64,000 nt of DNA from Rhodoferax sp. (GCA_029866205.1 JARWZT010000017.1:1-64000), one strand, 5' to 3'. Positions 31,879-41,774 are shown, counted from the first letter of the stretch. Made by a program: numbers and translations. Notes: a model not told the origin generated them from the letters alone.

Positions 31879-32091
31879 ATGACCACCATCCGTGTAAAAG
31901 AGAACGAACCCTTTGACGTCGCGCTGCGCCGCTTTAAACGCACCATAGAAAAGCTCGGCTTGCTGACCGACTTGCGCGCCCGCGAGTTTTACGAGAAGCC
32001 CACCGCTATTCGCAAGCGCAAAAAAGCGGCTGCCGTGAAGCGCAATTACAAGCGCATCCGCAGCATGCAGTTGCCCAAGAAACTGTTCTAA
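31879..32091 (+). CDS. rpsU: 30S ribosomal protein S21
   Basis: [26 protein letters not shown]...[21 protein letters not shown]. Confidence 0.96.
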   Translation: MTTIRVKENEPFDVALRRFKRTIEKLGLLTDLRAREFYEKPTAIRKRKKAAAVKRNYKRIRSMQLPKKLF

Positions 32092-32134
32092 GTTTCACCG
32101 GTTCGGCCGCGTTAACGCGCCGCCTGAACGGTAC

Positions 32135-32172
32135 AAAAAGCTCGCCCGGGGACGCTCAGGCGGGCTTTTTTA
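32135..32172 (+). terminator. Rho-independent terminator after rpsU
   Basis: AAAAAGCTCGCC ... GGCGGGCTTTTTT hairpin (one G-U pair) with T tract. Confidence 0.85.
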
Positions 32173-32200
32173 ATTTCTTAACCCCCACGTGCCGGAGCCT

Positions 32201-32653
32201 ATGGCCATGTCCCTCAAAGACCAGATTACCGATGATATGAAAACCGCCATGCGCGCCAAAGACAGCGAGCGCCTGGGTACGATTCGACTGTTGCTGGCCG
32301 CCTGCAAACAGCGCGAAGTCGACGAGCGCATCGTGCTGGATGACGCGGCCGTGGTAGCCCTGGTGGACAAACTCATCAAGCAACGCAAAGACTCGATTGC
32401 CGCCTTTGAAAGCGCCGCCCGCCAGGATTTGGCGGACAAGGAAGCTGCTGAGATTGCGGTCCTTCAGGCCTACCTGCCCCAGCGCATGTCGGCGGACGAA
32501 GTGCTCGCAGCGGTCAAGGCCATCGTGCTGGAGCTGGGTGCCGCAGGGCCCGGCGACATGGGCCGGGTCATGGGCGTAGTGAAAACCCGACTGGCCGGCA
32601 AGGCAGAAATGTCGTCGGTATCAGCGGCGGTCAAGACGGCGCTGGCCGGTTAA
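32201..32653 (+). CDS. GatB/YqeY domain-containing protein
   Basis: MSLKDQITDDMKTAMRAKDSERLGTIRLLLAACKQREVDER; AELAVLQAYLPQRMS-type motif. Confidence 0.92.
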   Translation: MAMSLKDQITDDMKTAMRAKDSERLGTIRLLLAACKQREVDERIVLDDAAVVALVDKLIKQRKDSIAAFESAARQDLADKEAAEIAVLQAYLPQRMSADEVLAAVKAIVLELGAAGPGDMGRVMGVVKTRLAGKAEMSSVSAAVKTALAG

Positions 32654-32913
32654 GCGGCACCGCAAGCCAGACCGCAGCAAGGTCTGGCTCGACCGCCTAG
32701 CGCGCCAGGAAAGTAGTCAAACAGACCCTCAGCCCCATTGCTGGGTCCGGTGGCGTTCAGCAGCCATCCTGCCAACAGGGTGAGCAACACGAGAACATTG
32801 GGAATTCGGCTTGCCATCAGGTCGGCCTCAAGCGCCATCACCAAGGACAGGGCCAGCGTGGCAAAGCACCACAATTGCCATGTGGCCGGGGTCAGGTTCA
32901 AAAAAAAGGACAT
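32650..32913 (-). pseudogene. Truncated prepilin peptidase (CpaA/TadV-like) N-terminal fragment
   Basis: ALEADLMASRIPNVLVLLTLLAGWLLNA...PGALG retains the D-x4-RIPN motif, then ends within about 20 residues; no GxGD catalytic motif. Confidence 0.6.
32665..32689. terminator. Hairpin downstream of yqeY (possible terminator, no T tract)
   Basis: AGCCAGACC-GCAGCAA-GGTCTGGCT, perfect 9-bp stem. Confidence 0.4.
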
Positions 32914-32982
32914 ACAAATGGGCAGGTAAAGGGTTCGAAAACAAGGGGCCGACAGACAAATTCAAGAGCCCACCTGTGCACA

Positions 32983-33174
32983 CTAGACACAACCCGAGGG
33001 CGTGGTGAGGCAGTCTTTGAGCCTGACAAAAAAATCATTGAGCGGCACGCCAATCTCGGCCACGACGGCAATGACCACCACGGCAATCAGGGCGACCATG
33101 ACGCCGTACTCCACCGCTGTAGCACCCTGCTCATCACGCCAAAATTTGCAAACATCACGAAAAATATTTTTCAT
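32983..33174 (-). CDS. Flp family type IVb pilin
   Basis: FWRDEQGATAVEYGVMVALIAVVVIAVVAEIG. Confidence 0.93.
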   Translation of the reverse strand: MKNIFRDVCKFWRDEQGATAVEYGVMVALIAVVVIAVVAEIGVPLNDFFVRLKDCLTTPSGCV

Positions 33175-33254
33175 CTTTTTCCAGAGCCGGGGATTTCAAA
33201 GCGGGAGTGCTGGCAACTCGGCAGAGGGCGCAGAGTTGCCAGCAGGGCATCACA

Positions 33255-33458
33255 TCAAGTGCAACTTGCAGGGGTGGTGATACAGGTTTTGATCTTCCCA
33301 AACAACACGTTGAGCTGGGTACCAATCGCGGCCACCGCGACGATGATGGCCACGGCGACCAGCCCGACCATCATTCCGTATTCCACCGCTGTAGCGCCCT
33401 CTTCGTCTTTTGCAAATTTGCGAATACCGTTGTAGAGATTTTTCATAAGGTCTTTCAA
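33255..33458 (-). CDS. Flp family type IVb pilin (paralog)
   Basis: KFAKDEEGATAVEYGMMVGLVAVAIIVAVAAIGTQLN. Confidence 0.93.
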   Translation of the reverse strand: MKDLMKNLYNGIRKFAKDEEGATAVEYGMMVGLVAVAIIVAVAAIGTQLNVLFGKIKTCITTPASCT

Positions 33459-33860
33459 GTTGGGTTAATAGGTAGCGCGCCAAAGCAGCCCGCCAAACCA
33501 TCCGCCACCTCTCTCTGTTGATCAAGAAGCCACCCCTTTGAATGCAACTTTCGTTGCCGCATCAAAGCAGCTCAACAGCCCAGAAATGGCGTTAGTGAAT
33601 TAAGCCTAGACCCCGGCTCGAAGTCCGTGATCCGGCGCATAGATTTCGACTGGATGGGGTGCTCGCCGCACGCACTTCGCTTGAAGTTGTCTGCTTGTTG
33701 ACTGAAGTCAACTTCTCTTGCGTGGGGAGCTTTTTGTGAGGTCACGCACTGTCGGAAAGAACCCGCAGGCGCGGCTTTTTCACCGCAATCGTGGACTGCG
33801 GGTTGAAGTCAATTCGGGGGCTGGAATTGAACCAGGAAGGCTGAAAATCAGCAGAGGAAA

Positions 33861-35264
33861 TTAGCGATCCAGCAAATGGGATTGGAGCAATTTTTCTACG
33901 CCAGCGGCCACTGCCAGCAGCGCCGCGTCGCGTCCGAACGCACCAGAAATCAGGGCCCCCACAGGCATGCCCGCAGAACCCGTGCCCATGGGCAGGCTCA
34001 CGCCGCACAGGTCGAAAAAGTTACCGGGCAACGTGTTTTGCAGGGTCCGCAAATTGGTGCGGTGAAACAGTTCGTCATCGGCGTCCAGCGGAGCGACCAG
34101 CGGTGCCACATGCACCACCGTAGGACAAAGCATCCAGGCCTCACCCAACAGGGCCGCACATTCGTGGCGAAGCCGGACATGGGCTGCCTGCAAGGTCAGC
34201 AAGTCCAGCGCCGACATGGTCTTGCCCCGCGCCAAACGTGCCAACACGCGCCGGTCGATCGCGGCCGATTGCGCACTGTCCACCAGATGCTGATGAAAGT
34301 AATAGGCCTCAGCGGCCGCGATGGTGCCGTGTCGCGCGGTGAGCTCCGCCAGTTCGTCAAACGCGGAGATGTGTCGAAAGTCAAGCGTGGCGCCCGCGGC
34401 ACGCACAAGCTCCACGAGTTTTTCAAAAGCGATGCGTACTTCGGGCTCAACGCCATCAAACACCCAATTGGTGGGCACCACAAAAGACAGATCCGCGAGT
34501 CTGCTGGGAACGAGCGCCTGCAAGGGCTGCCCGCGCAGTGCGGCGTCAACCCAGGCGCAGTCTTGCACGGTGTTGGCAATCGGTCCGGGCACGTCCAGCG
34601 TCTGCGACAGGGGAAAGATGCCCCGCTTGTCGAAATGTCCGATCGAAGGCTTGAAACCCACCAGTCCATTGAACGCGGCAGGCACGCGCACCGAGCCCCC
34701 GGTATCGCTCCCCATGCCGACCCAGGCCATGCGCGCGCCCACCGCCACTGCGGACCCACTGGACGAGCCTCCTGGCGCACGGTGACCATCTCGACTGGCA
34801 CGGTTGATGGGCGTCCCAAAATGCGGGTTCAGGCCCAGGCCCGAATAGGCAAACTCGCTCAATCCCACCTTACCCAGGCTGATGCAACCGCGCACCGCCA
34901 GTCGCTGCACCGCAAAAGCGTCTTCGGTGGCTAGGGCCGCATGCCTGCGGGTATTTGAGCCCGCGGTGGTGGGCGTACCGGCCACATCAAAAAGGTCTTT
35001 CCAAACTACGGGCACACCATCCAAGGGTCCCAGTGGCCGTCCGGCCTCCCAACGCGCATCGCTGGCCTGCGCTTCGGCAAGCGCACGCTCTTCCAGCAGG
35101 CAGGTAAAAAAGCCGGGCTCACCGGCGCGCGCCCGTGCCAGCGAATGTTCCACCACCTGCGAGGGGCGCAACTGCCGCCGCTGGTAGGCCATGTGCAGGG
35201 CCTGAATGCCCTTGACCGGTGCGTTCGCCAAATCGTCCAAGAGGCTGCTGGTATCCATGTTCAT
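33861..35264 (-). CDS. Amidase (amidase signature family)
   Basis: GGSSSGSAVAVGARMAWVGMGSDTGGSVRVPAAFNGLVGFKPS. Confidence 0.92.
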   Translation of the reverse strand: MNMDTSSLLDDLANAPVKGIQALHMAYQRRQLRPSQVVEHSLARARAGEPGFFTCLLEERALAEAQASDARWEAGRPLGPLDGVPVVWKDLFDVAGTPTTAGSNTRRHAALATEDAFAVQRLAVRGCISLGKVGLSEFAYSGLGLNPHFGTPINRASRDGHRAPGGSSSGSAVAVGARMAWVGMGSDTGGSVRVPAAFNGLVGFKPSIGHFDKRGIFPLSQTLDVPGPIANTVQDCAWVDAALRGQPLQALVPSRLADLSFVVPTNWVFDGVEPEVRIAFEKLVELVRAAGATLDFRHISAFDELAELTARHGTIAAAEAYYFHQHLVDSAQSAAIDRRVLARLARGKTMSALDLLTLQAAHVRLRHECAALLGEAWMLCPTVVHVAPLVAPLDADDELFHRTNLRTLQNTLPGNFFDLCGVSLPMGTGSAGMPVGALISGAFGRDAALLAVAAGVEKLLQSHLLDR

Positions 35265-35375
35265 AGTTATCCTTCAGGCGACGGCCCAGACCCATAAATC
35301 GCCATTTTGCACACCCCGTCGGTGCAGGGATTTCCATACTGCCACCCGGTACCGCGCGCTGGTAGGCTCCAGCGT

Positions 35376-37511
35376 ATGAAACCTCACTTGCACGCCACCG
35401 CCACGGCACCCGACCCCGCCCCGTATGTGCCGCAAATCCGGCTTTACCAAGACTGGCTGCAGGCCCAACGTGGGCTGCAGTTTTCAAGTTACCAGTCGCT
35501 GTGGGACTGGTCTGTCACTGATTTGGACGGGTTCTGGCAAAGCATCTGGGACTACTTTGACCTGCGCTCGCCCGTGCCCCACCGCGCTGTACTCCAACGC
35601 AATGTCATGCCCGGGGCGCAGTGGTTCCCGGGGGCCCAGACCAACTACGCCCATCAGGTGCTGCGCCATGTGGACGCCGCCCATGCGGCCGGGTGTCCGG
35701 CACTGGTGTCGCGCAATGAGCGGGGCGACCACCAGGAATTGAGCTGGCCCGAGCTTCGCCGCAAGGTCGCCTCCATGGCGCTGCATTTGCGTTCGCAGGG
35801 CTTGCAGCCCGGTGACCGGGTAGCCGCCTATTTGCCCAATATTCCTGAGGCGATGGTCGCGTTTCTTGCCACGGTATCACTGGGCGGGGTGTGGAGTATT
35901 TGCGCCCCTGATATGGGCACGGCGGCGGTGCTGGACCGCTTCAGGCAAATCGAGCCGAAGATATTGATCGCTGTGGACGGCGTGCGCTATGGCGGACGCG
36001 ACCTGGACCGGCGTAGCGTGGTGCAAGAACTGCGGGCCGCCCTGCCCAGCGTCCAGCACCTGATCTTGCACCACAACCTGGACACCTCGGACGGCAGCGG
36101 CGCTGTGCCCGACGCCACCCCGCTGATGGACACCACCGCCCGCGACGATGGTGCGGTGGCTGAATTTTCTCCCGTGTGGCTGCCTTTTGACCACCCCCTG
36201 TGGATTGTGTATTCCAGCGGCACCACCGGCCTGCCCAAACCCATCGTCCACGGCCACGGCGGTACAGTGGTGGTGGCACTGGCGCTCAAGATACTGCACA
36301 ACGACGTGGGTTGCAGCTACCATCCCAACAGCCGGGGCGAGCGTTACCACTGGTACAGCTCGACCGGCTGGGTGATGTGGAATGCCCAGCTCAGCGGCTT
36401 GCTCAACGGCACCACTTGCGTCATTTACGACGGTAACCCGGCAGGTGACAAAGACCGGCCCGACTGGGGCACGCTGTGGCGCTTTGCGGCCGAGACAGGC
36501 GTGACTTTTTTTGGCGCGGGCGCGGCGTTTTTTGCCAACTGCCAAAAAGCCGGGCTGGAGCTGGCCACACTGGGTGATCTGCGCAAGGTGCGGGCGCTCG
36601 GCACCACGGGCTCGCCGCTTGCGCCGGAGACGCAAATCTGGGGCAGCGAACAATTTCGCCGTATGCACCAGCATGCCGACCCGGCGCATGCTGACTTTGA
36701 CATCTGGTGGTGCAATATTTCGGGTGGGACCGACTTTTGCGGTGCCTTCATCGGCGGCAACCGCGAACTGCCCCAAGAGCCCGGCGTCATGCAATGCCGC
36801 CTGTTGGGCTGCGCCGTCGAGGCCTGGAACGAAGCCGGCGACCCGGTGCTTGGCGAGGTGGGAGAACTGGTCTGCACCCAGCCCATACCGTCGATGCCTC
36901 TGTATTTTTGGGGCGACGAAGCGAATACACGCTACCTTGCAAGCTATTTCGAAATGTACCCCCCGGGCCACGGCCGCAAACCCGGTGGCGGCCACCTCGG
37001 TGCGGAGGTCGGTGGCGTGTGGCGCCACGGTGACTGGCTGCGCATCGGCAACGCACAGGGCACGGGCTATGGCTGCGTGATCTTTGGCCGCAGCGATGCC
37101 ACCATCAACCGCCACGGTCTGCGCATGGGCACCAGCGAAATCTACAGCGCGGTCGAAGCCCTGCCCGAGGTCATGGACAGCATGGTGGTCGATCTGGAGT
37201 ACTTGGGCCGAGAAAGCTATATGCCCCTGTTTGTCGTGCTTCGACCAGGACTGACGCTCGATGAGGTGCTGACTTCCCGCATCCAGCAAGCCATTCGCCA
37301 GGCTTTAAGCCCGCGTTTTTTGCCCAATGCCATCTTTCAGGTCGCAGAAATCCCGCGCACCCTGTCGGGTAAGAAGCAGGAGCTGCCCATCAAAAAGCTC
37401 ATGCTCGGCCATCCGCTAGAAAAAGTCGTAAACAAAGAAGCGATGGCCAATCCGGGGTGTCTGGATTGGTATTTGCAGATGGCGAAGCGGCATCTGGCTT
37501 TGCCAAGCTGA
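35376..37511 (+). CDS. Acetoacetate--CoA ligase
   Basis: WFPGAQTNYAHQVLRH; VYSSGTTGLPKPIVHGHGG; SGKKQELPIKKL; AMANPGCLDWY. Confidence 0.92.
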   Translation: MKPHLHATATAPDPAPYVPQIRLYQDWLQAQRGLQFSSYQSLWDWSVTDLDGFWQSIWDYFDLRSPVPHRAVLQRNVMPGAQWFPGAQTNYAHQVLRHVDAAHAAGCPALVSRNERGDHQELSWPELRRKVASMALHLRSQGLQPGDRVAAYLPNIPEAMVAFLATVSLGGVWSICAPDMGTAAVLDRFRQIEPKILIAVDGVRYGGRDLDRRSVVQELRAALPSVQHLILHHNLDTSDGSGAVPDATPLMDTTARDDGAVAEFSPVWLPFDHPLWIVYSSGTTGLPKPIVHGHGGTVVVALALKILHNDVGCSYHPNSRGERYHWYSSTGWVMWNAQLSGLLNGTTCVIYDGNPAGDKDRPDWGTLWRFAAETGVTFFGAGAAFFANCQKAGLELATLGDLRKVRALGTTGSPLAPETQIWGSEQFRRMHQHADPAHADFDIWWCNISGGTDFCGAFIGGNRELPQEPGVMQCRLLGCAVEAWNEAGDPVLGEVGELVCTQPIPSMPLYFWGDEANTRYLASYFEMYPPGHGRKPGGGHLGAEVGGVWRHGDWLRIGNAQGTGYGCVIFGRSDATINRHGLRMGTSEIYSAVEALPEVMDSMVVDLEYLGRESYMPLFVVLRPGLTLDEVLTSRIQQAIRQALSPRFLPNAIFQVAEIPRTLSGKKQELPIKKLMLGHPLEKVVNKEAMANPGCLDWYLQMAKRHLALPS

Positions 37512-37616
37512 ACCTTGCACCAGCTGCGCCCAGACGCCAGAGTACTTTTGATAGCATGCGGGCCTTCTGGACGGCCAGCACACCATCACTTATCGACCGC
37601 AATTAACCAAATCACC

Positions 37617-37889
37617 ATGTCCCAATCTTCTACCTTTATCGACGGCTTTGACAATGTAACTTTCGTCGATGGCGTGGTTCGCCTCGATCTGATCACGGTA
37701 GCCCCAGGCGCACCAAACACCCAGCCCGTGGCCACCAAGGTGGGCGCCGTGGCCATGCCCATCCAGGGTTTCCTGCGGGCGACGGACCAATTGAACCAGG
37801 TGATCGCCAAAATGGTGGAGCAAGGCATTCTCAAGCGCAATGAACCCGCGTCTGTGGAAGCACCCATGGTTGAAGCGCCCGCGAAATAA
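37617..37889 (+). CDS. Hypothetical protein (about 90 aa)
   Basis: Intact small ORF, MSQSSTFIDGFDNVTFVDGVVRLDL; no recognised family. Confidence 0.6.
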   Translation: MSQSSTFIDGFDNVTFVDGVVRLDLITVAPGAPNTQPVATKVGAVAMPIQGFLRATDQLNQVIAKMVEQGILKRNEPASVEAPMVEAPAK

Positions 37890-38045
37890 AAATCCGCCAG
37901 AGCGAGCCAAGCCGCAAAGCGGGCCCAGCCAGAGCGGCGGCGCTGCTTTAAAAGCTGCCGCTATGACGCGAACTTGGCCTTGAGAGTGCCGATTTGGCAA
38001 GGAAATCTGGGGCCTTTTTTGCTAACTTTCCATAAAAGCGGCAAA

Positions 38046-38312
38046 ATGGGGGTTATGCGCGACAACACCACCACAAAAATCAGTGCCGACGGGCTGCGTT
38101 ATCGATCGCGCGCCTCCGGTTCCCCCTTTGCCCAATCGTCTGGCAATGCCAGCATGAGCTGCGCCAAATGCGGCCTGCACAAACCCCGGTCTCTGGGTTC
38201 CTTCAAGAAGCTGGCAGGCAAAAGCATGTTTGTTTGCGGAGATTGCTCCCCCCCCAAACCAGCGGCCGCCCCAGCGCCTGCGCCTGCGCCTACTCCTGAC
38301 CCCGCCGCCTAA
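38046..38312 (+). CDS. Small protein with CxxC...CxxC zinc-ribbon-like motif and Ala-Pro tail
   Basis: CAKCGLHKPRSLGSFKKLAGKSMFVCGDC followed by PAPAPAPTPDPAA; exact start uncertain. Confidence 0.6.
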   Translation: MGVMRDNTTTKISADGLRYRSRASGSPFAQSSGNASMSCAKCGLHKPRSLGSFKKLAGKSMFVCGDCSPPKPAAAPAPAPAPTPDPAA

Positions 38313-38372
38313 CTGGCCGGTGTGTTCAGTGCGGCAGGGGAGCCCAGACCGCGGCGCTCTCCCCGCCGGCAG

Positions 38373-39251
38373 TTACATGCACTCCATCTGACCCACGGCC
38401 AGCCACTGCTGGTCAAGCGCGTTCAAGTGGGCAGCGTCCAGGGTGGACTGCACCTCCCAGTACCGCCCCGACTGCACCCGATAACCCAATTCGGACTCCC
38501 GCCGCAACGCGGCCCCCAGCGCGGCCGGGCTTAGCCGGGCATGCTGCACCTGCAGTTGCTGTTGCAAATCTTCGGCCGACCACTGGCGCAGCCGCGCGGC
38601 GCTGCAGCGTGGATAAACAAGCCGGGAGCTCGCCTGCTCTGACAAATTGACCAATACGCAGTTTTCTTGCGCAGCCAAGGCCATCAAGCGCAATGACTTG
38701 GCCTCCAGGCTTTGCAAGGTGACGTCCTCGCGCAGCGGGTCCGCCGTGCCCTTGCCGTAGAAGTGCGTCTGCGCCCCCGTGCCATAAACCATGTCGCAGC
38801 CCAAAAAAGCGATCACATCAGGCTGCAAGGTGCCCAGCGCCCAATAAGCTGCCGTAAAGGCCATGGTGCCCCCGGCATAGACAAAGCCACCAAATCGGTT
38901 TTGCACCGGCACGTAGTCGCTTGCGGTCACCACGGTCTGGGTTTGGGGGTCAAAGGACGGCGGCCAGCGCTCCGGCGGAAAATCTTCCGGATGGATCAGG
39001 TAGTCCCAGTCGCTGCGTATTTGCCAGGCATTGTTGATTGCCACCACCTTGGCAAAGGGCGAACGGGGCCAAGCGCGGGCGTGTACAGCGTCCGCAGCGC
39101 TGCCCAAGACCAGCACAATGCGAGGTGCCTCACCCGACAACTGCGGCGGTCGCCGCAAGGCCGGTAAAGTCTGGCTACCGCTACCCGGCTGGGGGCCTGC
39201 CAAAGGCGTCGCCGGCCCGTTTTCCATGGGAATGTTCATATTTTTTTGCAT
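38373..39251 (-). CDS. Hypothetical protein, possibly related to DUF115-like/glycan-associated proteins
   Basis: IVLVLGSAADAVHARAWPRSPFAKVVAINNAWQIRSDWDYLIHPEDFP...IAFLGCDMVYG; family assignment not certain. Confidence 0.6.
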   Translation of the reverse strand: MQKNMNIPMENGPATPLAGPQPGSGSQTLPALRRPPQLSGEAPRIVLVLGSAADAVHARAWPRSPFAKVVAINNAWQIRSDWDYLIHPEDFPPERWPPSFDPQTQTVVTASDYVPVQNRFGGFVYAGGTMAFTAAYWALGTLQPDVIAFLGCDMVYGTGAQTHFYGKGTADPLREDVTLQSLEAKSLRLMALAAQENCVLVNLSEQASSRLVYPRCSAARLRQWSAEDLQQQLQVQHARLSPAALGAALRRESELGYRVQSGRYWEVQSTLDAAHLNALDQQWLAVGQMECM

Positions 39252-39353
39252 TGATAGGGCATCCTAGGCGAAACACGGCCCCCATCGGTCCGTAAGGTCA
39301 TGCCCCTTTTCGGCCCCAAGAGCGGCCACCCACCCCAACGGCACAATCAGGGC

Positions 39354-40553
39354 ATGAAACTGCGTCACCCTTTTGCGATTGCGGCAACCGGCATGGTGGC
39401 GCTGGCCGTAGCCATGGGCATCGGGCGCTTTGCCTTTACACCACTGCTGCCCATGATGCTGCACGACGGCGTGCTGGGCTTACCCGCCGCCAGCGGACTG
39501 GCGACCGCCAACTACCTGGGCTATTGGCTGGGAGCGCTGGGCTGCGCCTTGCTGCCCTGGGCCAGTGCGCGCTGGCCCCAGCTGCGCCCGGTGCGGCACA
39601 CCCGCGCGATACGTCTGGGCTTGGCGGCCACGGTATTGCTGACCTTGGGTATGGCCTTGCCTTGGCCTGCCGCCTGGCCGCTCTGGCGTTTTCTGGCCGG
39701 CGTGGCCAGCGCGCTGGTATTTGTCTACAGCTCGGGCTGGTGTTTGCAGCAACTCACCGCCCAAGGCGCACCGCGTCTGGCGGGGCTGATTTATGTGGGG
39801 CCAGGCTTGGGGATCACCATAAGCGGCCTTGCGGCTACCGCCATGGTGGCCGCGGACCTGCGTGCGGCCACCGGGTGGCTGGCATTTTCGGGCCTGGCCC
39901 TGCTGCTCACCGCGATCGTGTGGCCGCAATTGCGGGGCGGTCTGCCCCAGGAGCACACCCCCACCCATGCCACCGCCGGCTCGGGTGCGGGTGCGGTGGC
40001 CACTTTGGCGCTGGCCTACGGCTTGGCGGGTTTTGGCTACATCATTACTGCGACCTTCTTGCCCTTGATCGCGCGCCAGTCGCTGGCAGGATCGGTATGG
40101 CTGGATCTGTTTTGGCCGCTCTTTGGGGTGGGCGTGAGCCTGGGGGCGCTGCTGACCCTGCGCATCCCCGCGCATTGGGACCGACGCCACCTGCTCATGG
40201 GCGGCTACACCTTGCAGGCGGTGGGCGTGATGCTGAGCCTGGGCTGGCCCACGCTGGTGGGTTTTGCCCTGAGCAGCTTTTTGATTGGCCTGCCGTTTAC
40301 CGCCATCACCATGTTTGCGTTGCAAGAAGTACGTCGCCTGCGCCCGGTGGGAGCGTCGGCATATATCGGACTGCTGACGGCAGCCTATGGCTTAGGCCAG
40401 ATTGCCGGGCCGCTGCTGGTGGGTCTGCTGCTGCAAAGCAGCGCTGACGCGCGCCAGGGTTTTGCCTTGGCCTTGCAGGCCGCAGCGGCCAGCCTGTGGC
40501 TAGGCGTGGTGTTGTTTGGGGTGCTGGTGGTCCGGTACCCTGCCAGGGATTGA
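39354..40553 (+). CDS. YbfB/YjiJ family MFS transporter
   Basis: AVAMGIGRFAFTPLLPMML; 12-TM hydrophobicity. Confidence 0.85.
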   Translation: MKLRHPFAIAATGMVALAVAMGIGRFAFTPLLPMMLHDGVLGLPAASGLATANYLGYWLGALGCALLPWASARWPQLRPVRHTRAIRLGLAATVLLTLGMALPWPAAWPLWRFLAGVASALVFVYSSGWCLQQLTAQGAPRLAGLIYVGPGLGITISGLAATAMVAADLRAATGWLAFSGLALLLTAIVWPQLRGGLPQEHTPTHATAGSGAGAVATLALAYGLAGFGYIITATFLPLIARQSLAGSVWLDLFWPLFGVGVSLGALLTLRIPAHWDRRHLLMGGYTLQAVGVMLSLGWPTLVGFALSSFLIGLPFTAITMFALQEVRRLRPVGASAYIGLLTAAYGLGQIAGPLLVGLLLQSSADARQGFALALQAAAASLWLGVVLFGVLVVRYPARD

Positions 40554-40611
40554 CGGAACACGGGTAACCGGCCACTGCTGCGGTTTACCATTGCGCAACC
40601 CGACGAACACC

Positions 40612-41316
40612 ATGTGCAGCCACTACCAAGCCGTTAAAAGCCGTGCGCAGTTTGAGCGCCATTTTGGGCTATTGCCCCCGACCACGCCCCAGCCCATGGA
40701 TGTCTGGCCAGGCTATGCCAGCAGCTTCATCCGGCCCCACCCCCACGCCGACGCGGGTGACGACGCGGTGTCCGCGCTGGAGGCCGCAAGCGGGTCGTTT
40801 GGCCTGTTGCCGCACTGGGCCAAAGACCGCAAACTGGGACGCCACACCTACAACGCGCGGTGTGAAACGGTGGCGACCAAACCCAGTTTTCGCGATGCCT
40901 GGGCACGGGCCCAGCACTGCATTATTCCGGCCGATGCCATTTTTGAGCCGGACTGGCGCACGGGTCGCGCGGTGGCGACGCGGATTGCACTCGCCAATAG
41001 CGCACCCATGGGCATTGCAGGACTGTGGTCGGCTTGGCGTTCACCCCAAGGGGAAGTCTTGAGCTTCACCATGCTCACGGTGAACGCCGATGCCCACCCT
41101 TTGATGCGCCATTTCCACAAACCCGAAGATGAAAAAAGAATGGTGGTCGTGCTGCCACCCGAATATTTCGGGCAGTGGCTGCAGGCCACGCCATCGCACA
41201 GCCTGGATTTGCTGTACGCCTGCCCCGCGCCCGAATTGGTGGCGCAGGCTGAGGCGCCGACTGCTGGCCAGGGGGCTGCCCAGCCGGGTGGCGCAATACA
41301 GGCCGCCTTGTTTTAG
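40612..41316 (+). CDS. SOS response-associated peptidase (YedK/HMCES, SRAP)
   Basis: Catalytic MCSHY start; LLPHWAKD; NARCETVATKPSFRDAW; FHKPEDEKRMVVVL. Confidence 0.88.
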   Translation: MCSHYQAVKSRAQFERHFGLLPPTTPQPMDVWPGYASSFIRPHPHADAGDDAVSALEAASGSFGLLPHWAKDRKLGRHTYNARCETVATKPSFRDAWARAQHCIIPADAIFEPDWRTGRAVATRIALANSAPMGIAGLWSAWRSPQGEVLSFTMLTVNADAHPLMRHFHKPEDEKRMVVVLPPEYFGQWLQATPSHSLDLLYACPAPELVAQAEAPTAGQGAAQPGGAIQAALF

Positions 41317-41361
41317 CATGCCAAGGGTTGGAACGTTTTGGGTTCGAGGGTTTTGGGCAGT

Positions 41362-41700
41362 TCAGTCACTGCCGGGCAAATGACTTAAAAACGTTTGCAC
41401 CTGGTCAACCTGTGTTGGGCGCACCAGTCGGGCCCATTCCTGGCCTTGGACCATCAGTACCAGCGTCGGCCAGAGCTTCACTTTGAACGAGCGGCCCAAG
41501 GCCCTGCCGGGGCCATCTTCAATCCGCAGGTGCGCAAGTTGGGGATGAGCCTGCAAGGCCTGGCCAATGGCGGGTTCGGCCGCTTGGCAATGGCCACACC
41601 AATCCACGCCAAACTGCAATAGCAGCGGGCCAGCCAGCGCGTCTATTTCGCTGCGGGCGGGCGCGACAGGGCTGTAGGTGGGCGACGACGTGGTGGGCAT
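41362..41700 (-). CDS. Thioredoxin family protein
   Basis: LLQFGVDWCGHCQAAEPAI (WCGHC redox motif). Confidence 0.85.
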   Translation of the reverse strand: MPTTSSPTYSPVAPARSEIDALAGPLLLQFGVDWCGHCQAAEPAIGQALQAHPQLAHLRIEDGPGRALGRSFKVKLWPTLVLMVQGQEWARLVRPTQVDQVQTFLSHLPGSD

Positions 41701-41774
41701 AGTGGCTCCGAGGGCAAGGCGGGTAGGTAAAGAAATTCGCGGGTGTGATTGTGAGCGCAGCAGACCGACTGGCG

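Noticed and set aside
35877-37289. 470-aa minus-strand ORF opposite acetoacetyl-CoA ligase
   Set aside because: Shadow ORF of a strongly supported CDS; no family features.
37890-38045. Hairpin AGCGGC...GCCGCT upstream of the zinc-ribbon gene as a terminator
   Set aside because: Stem is short, no T tract; insufficient support.
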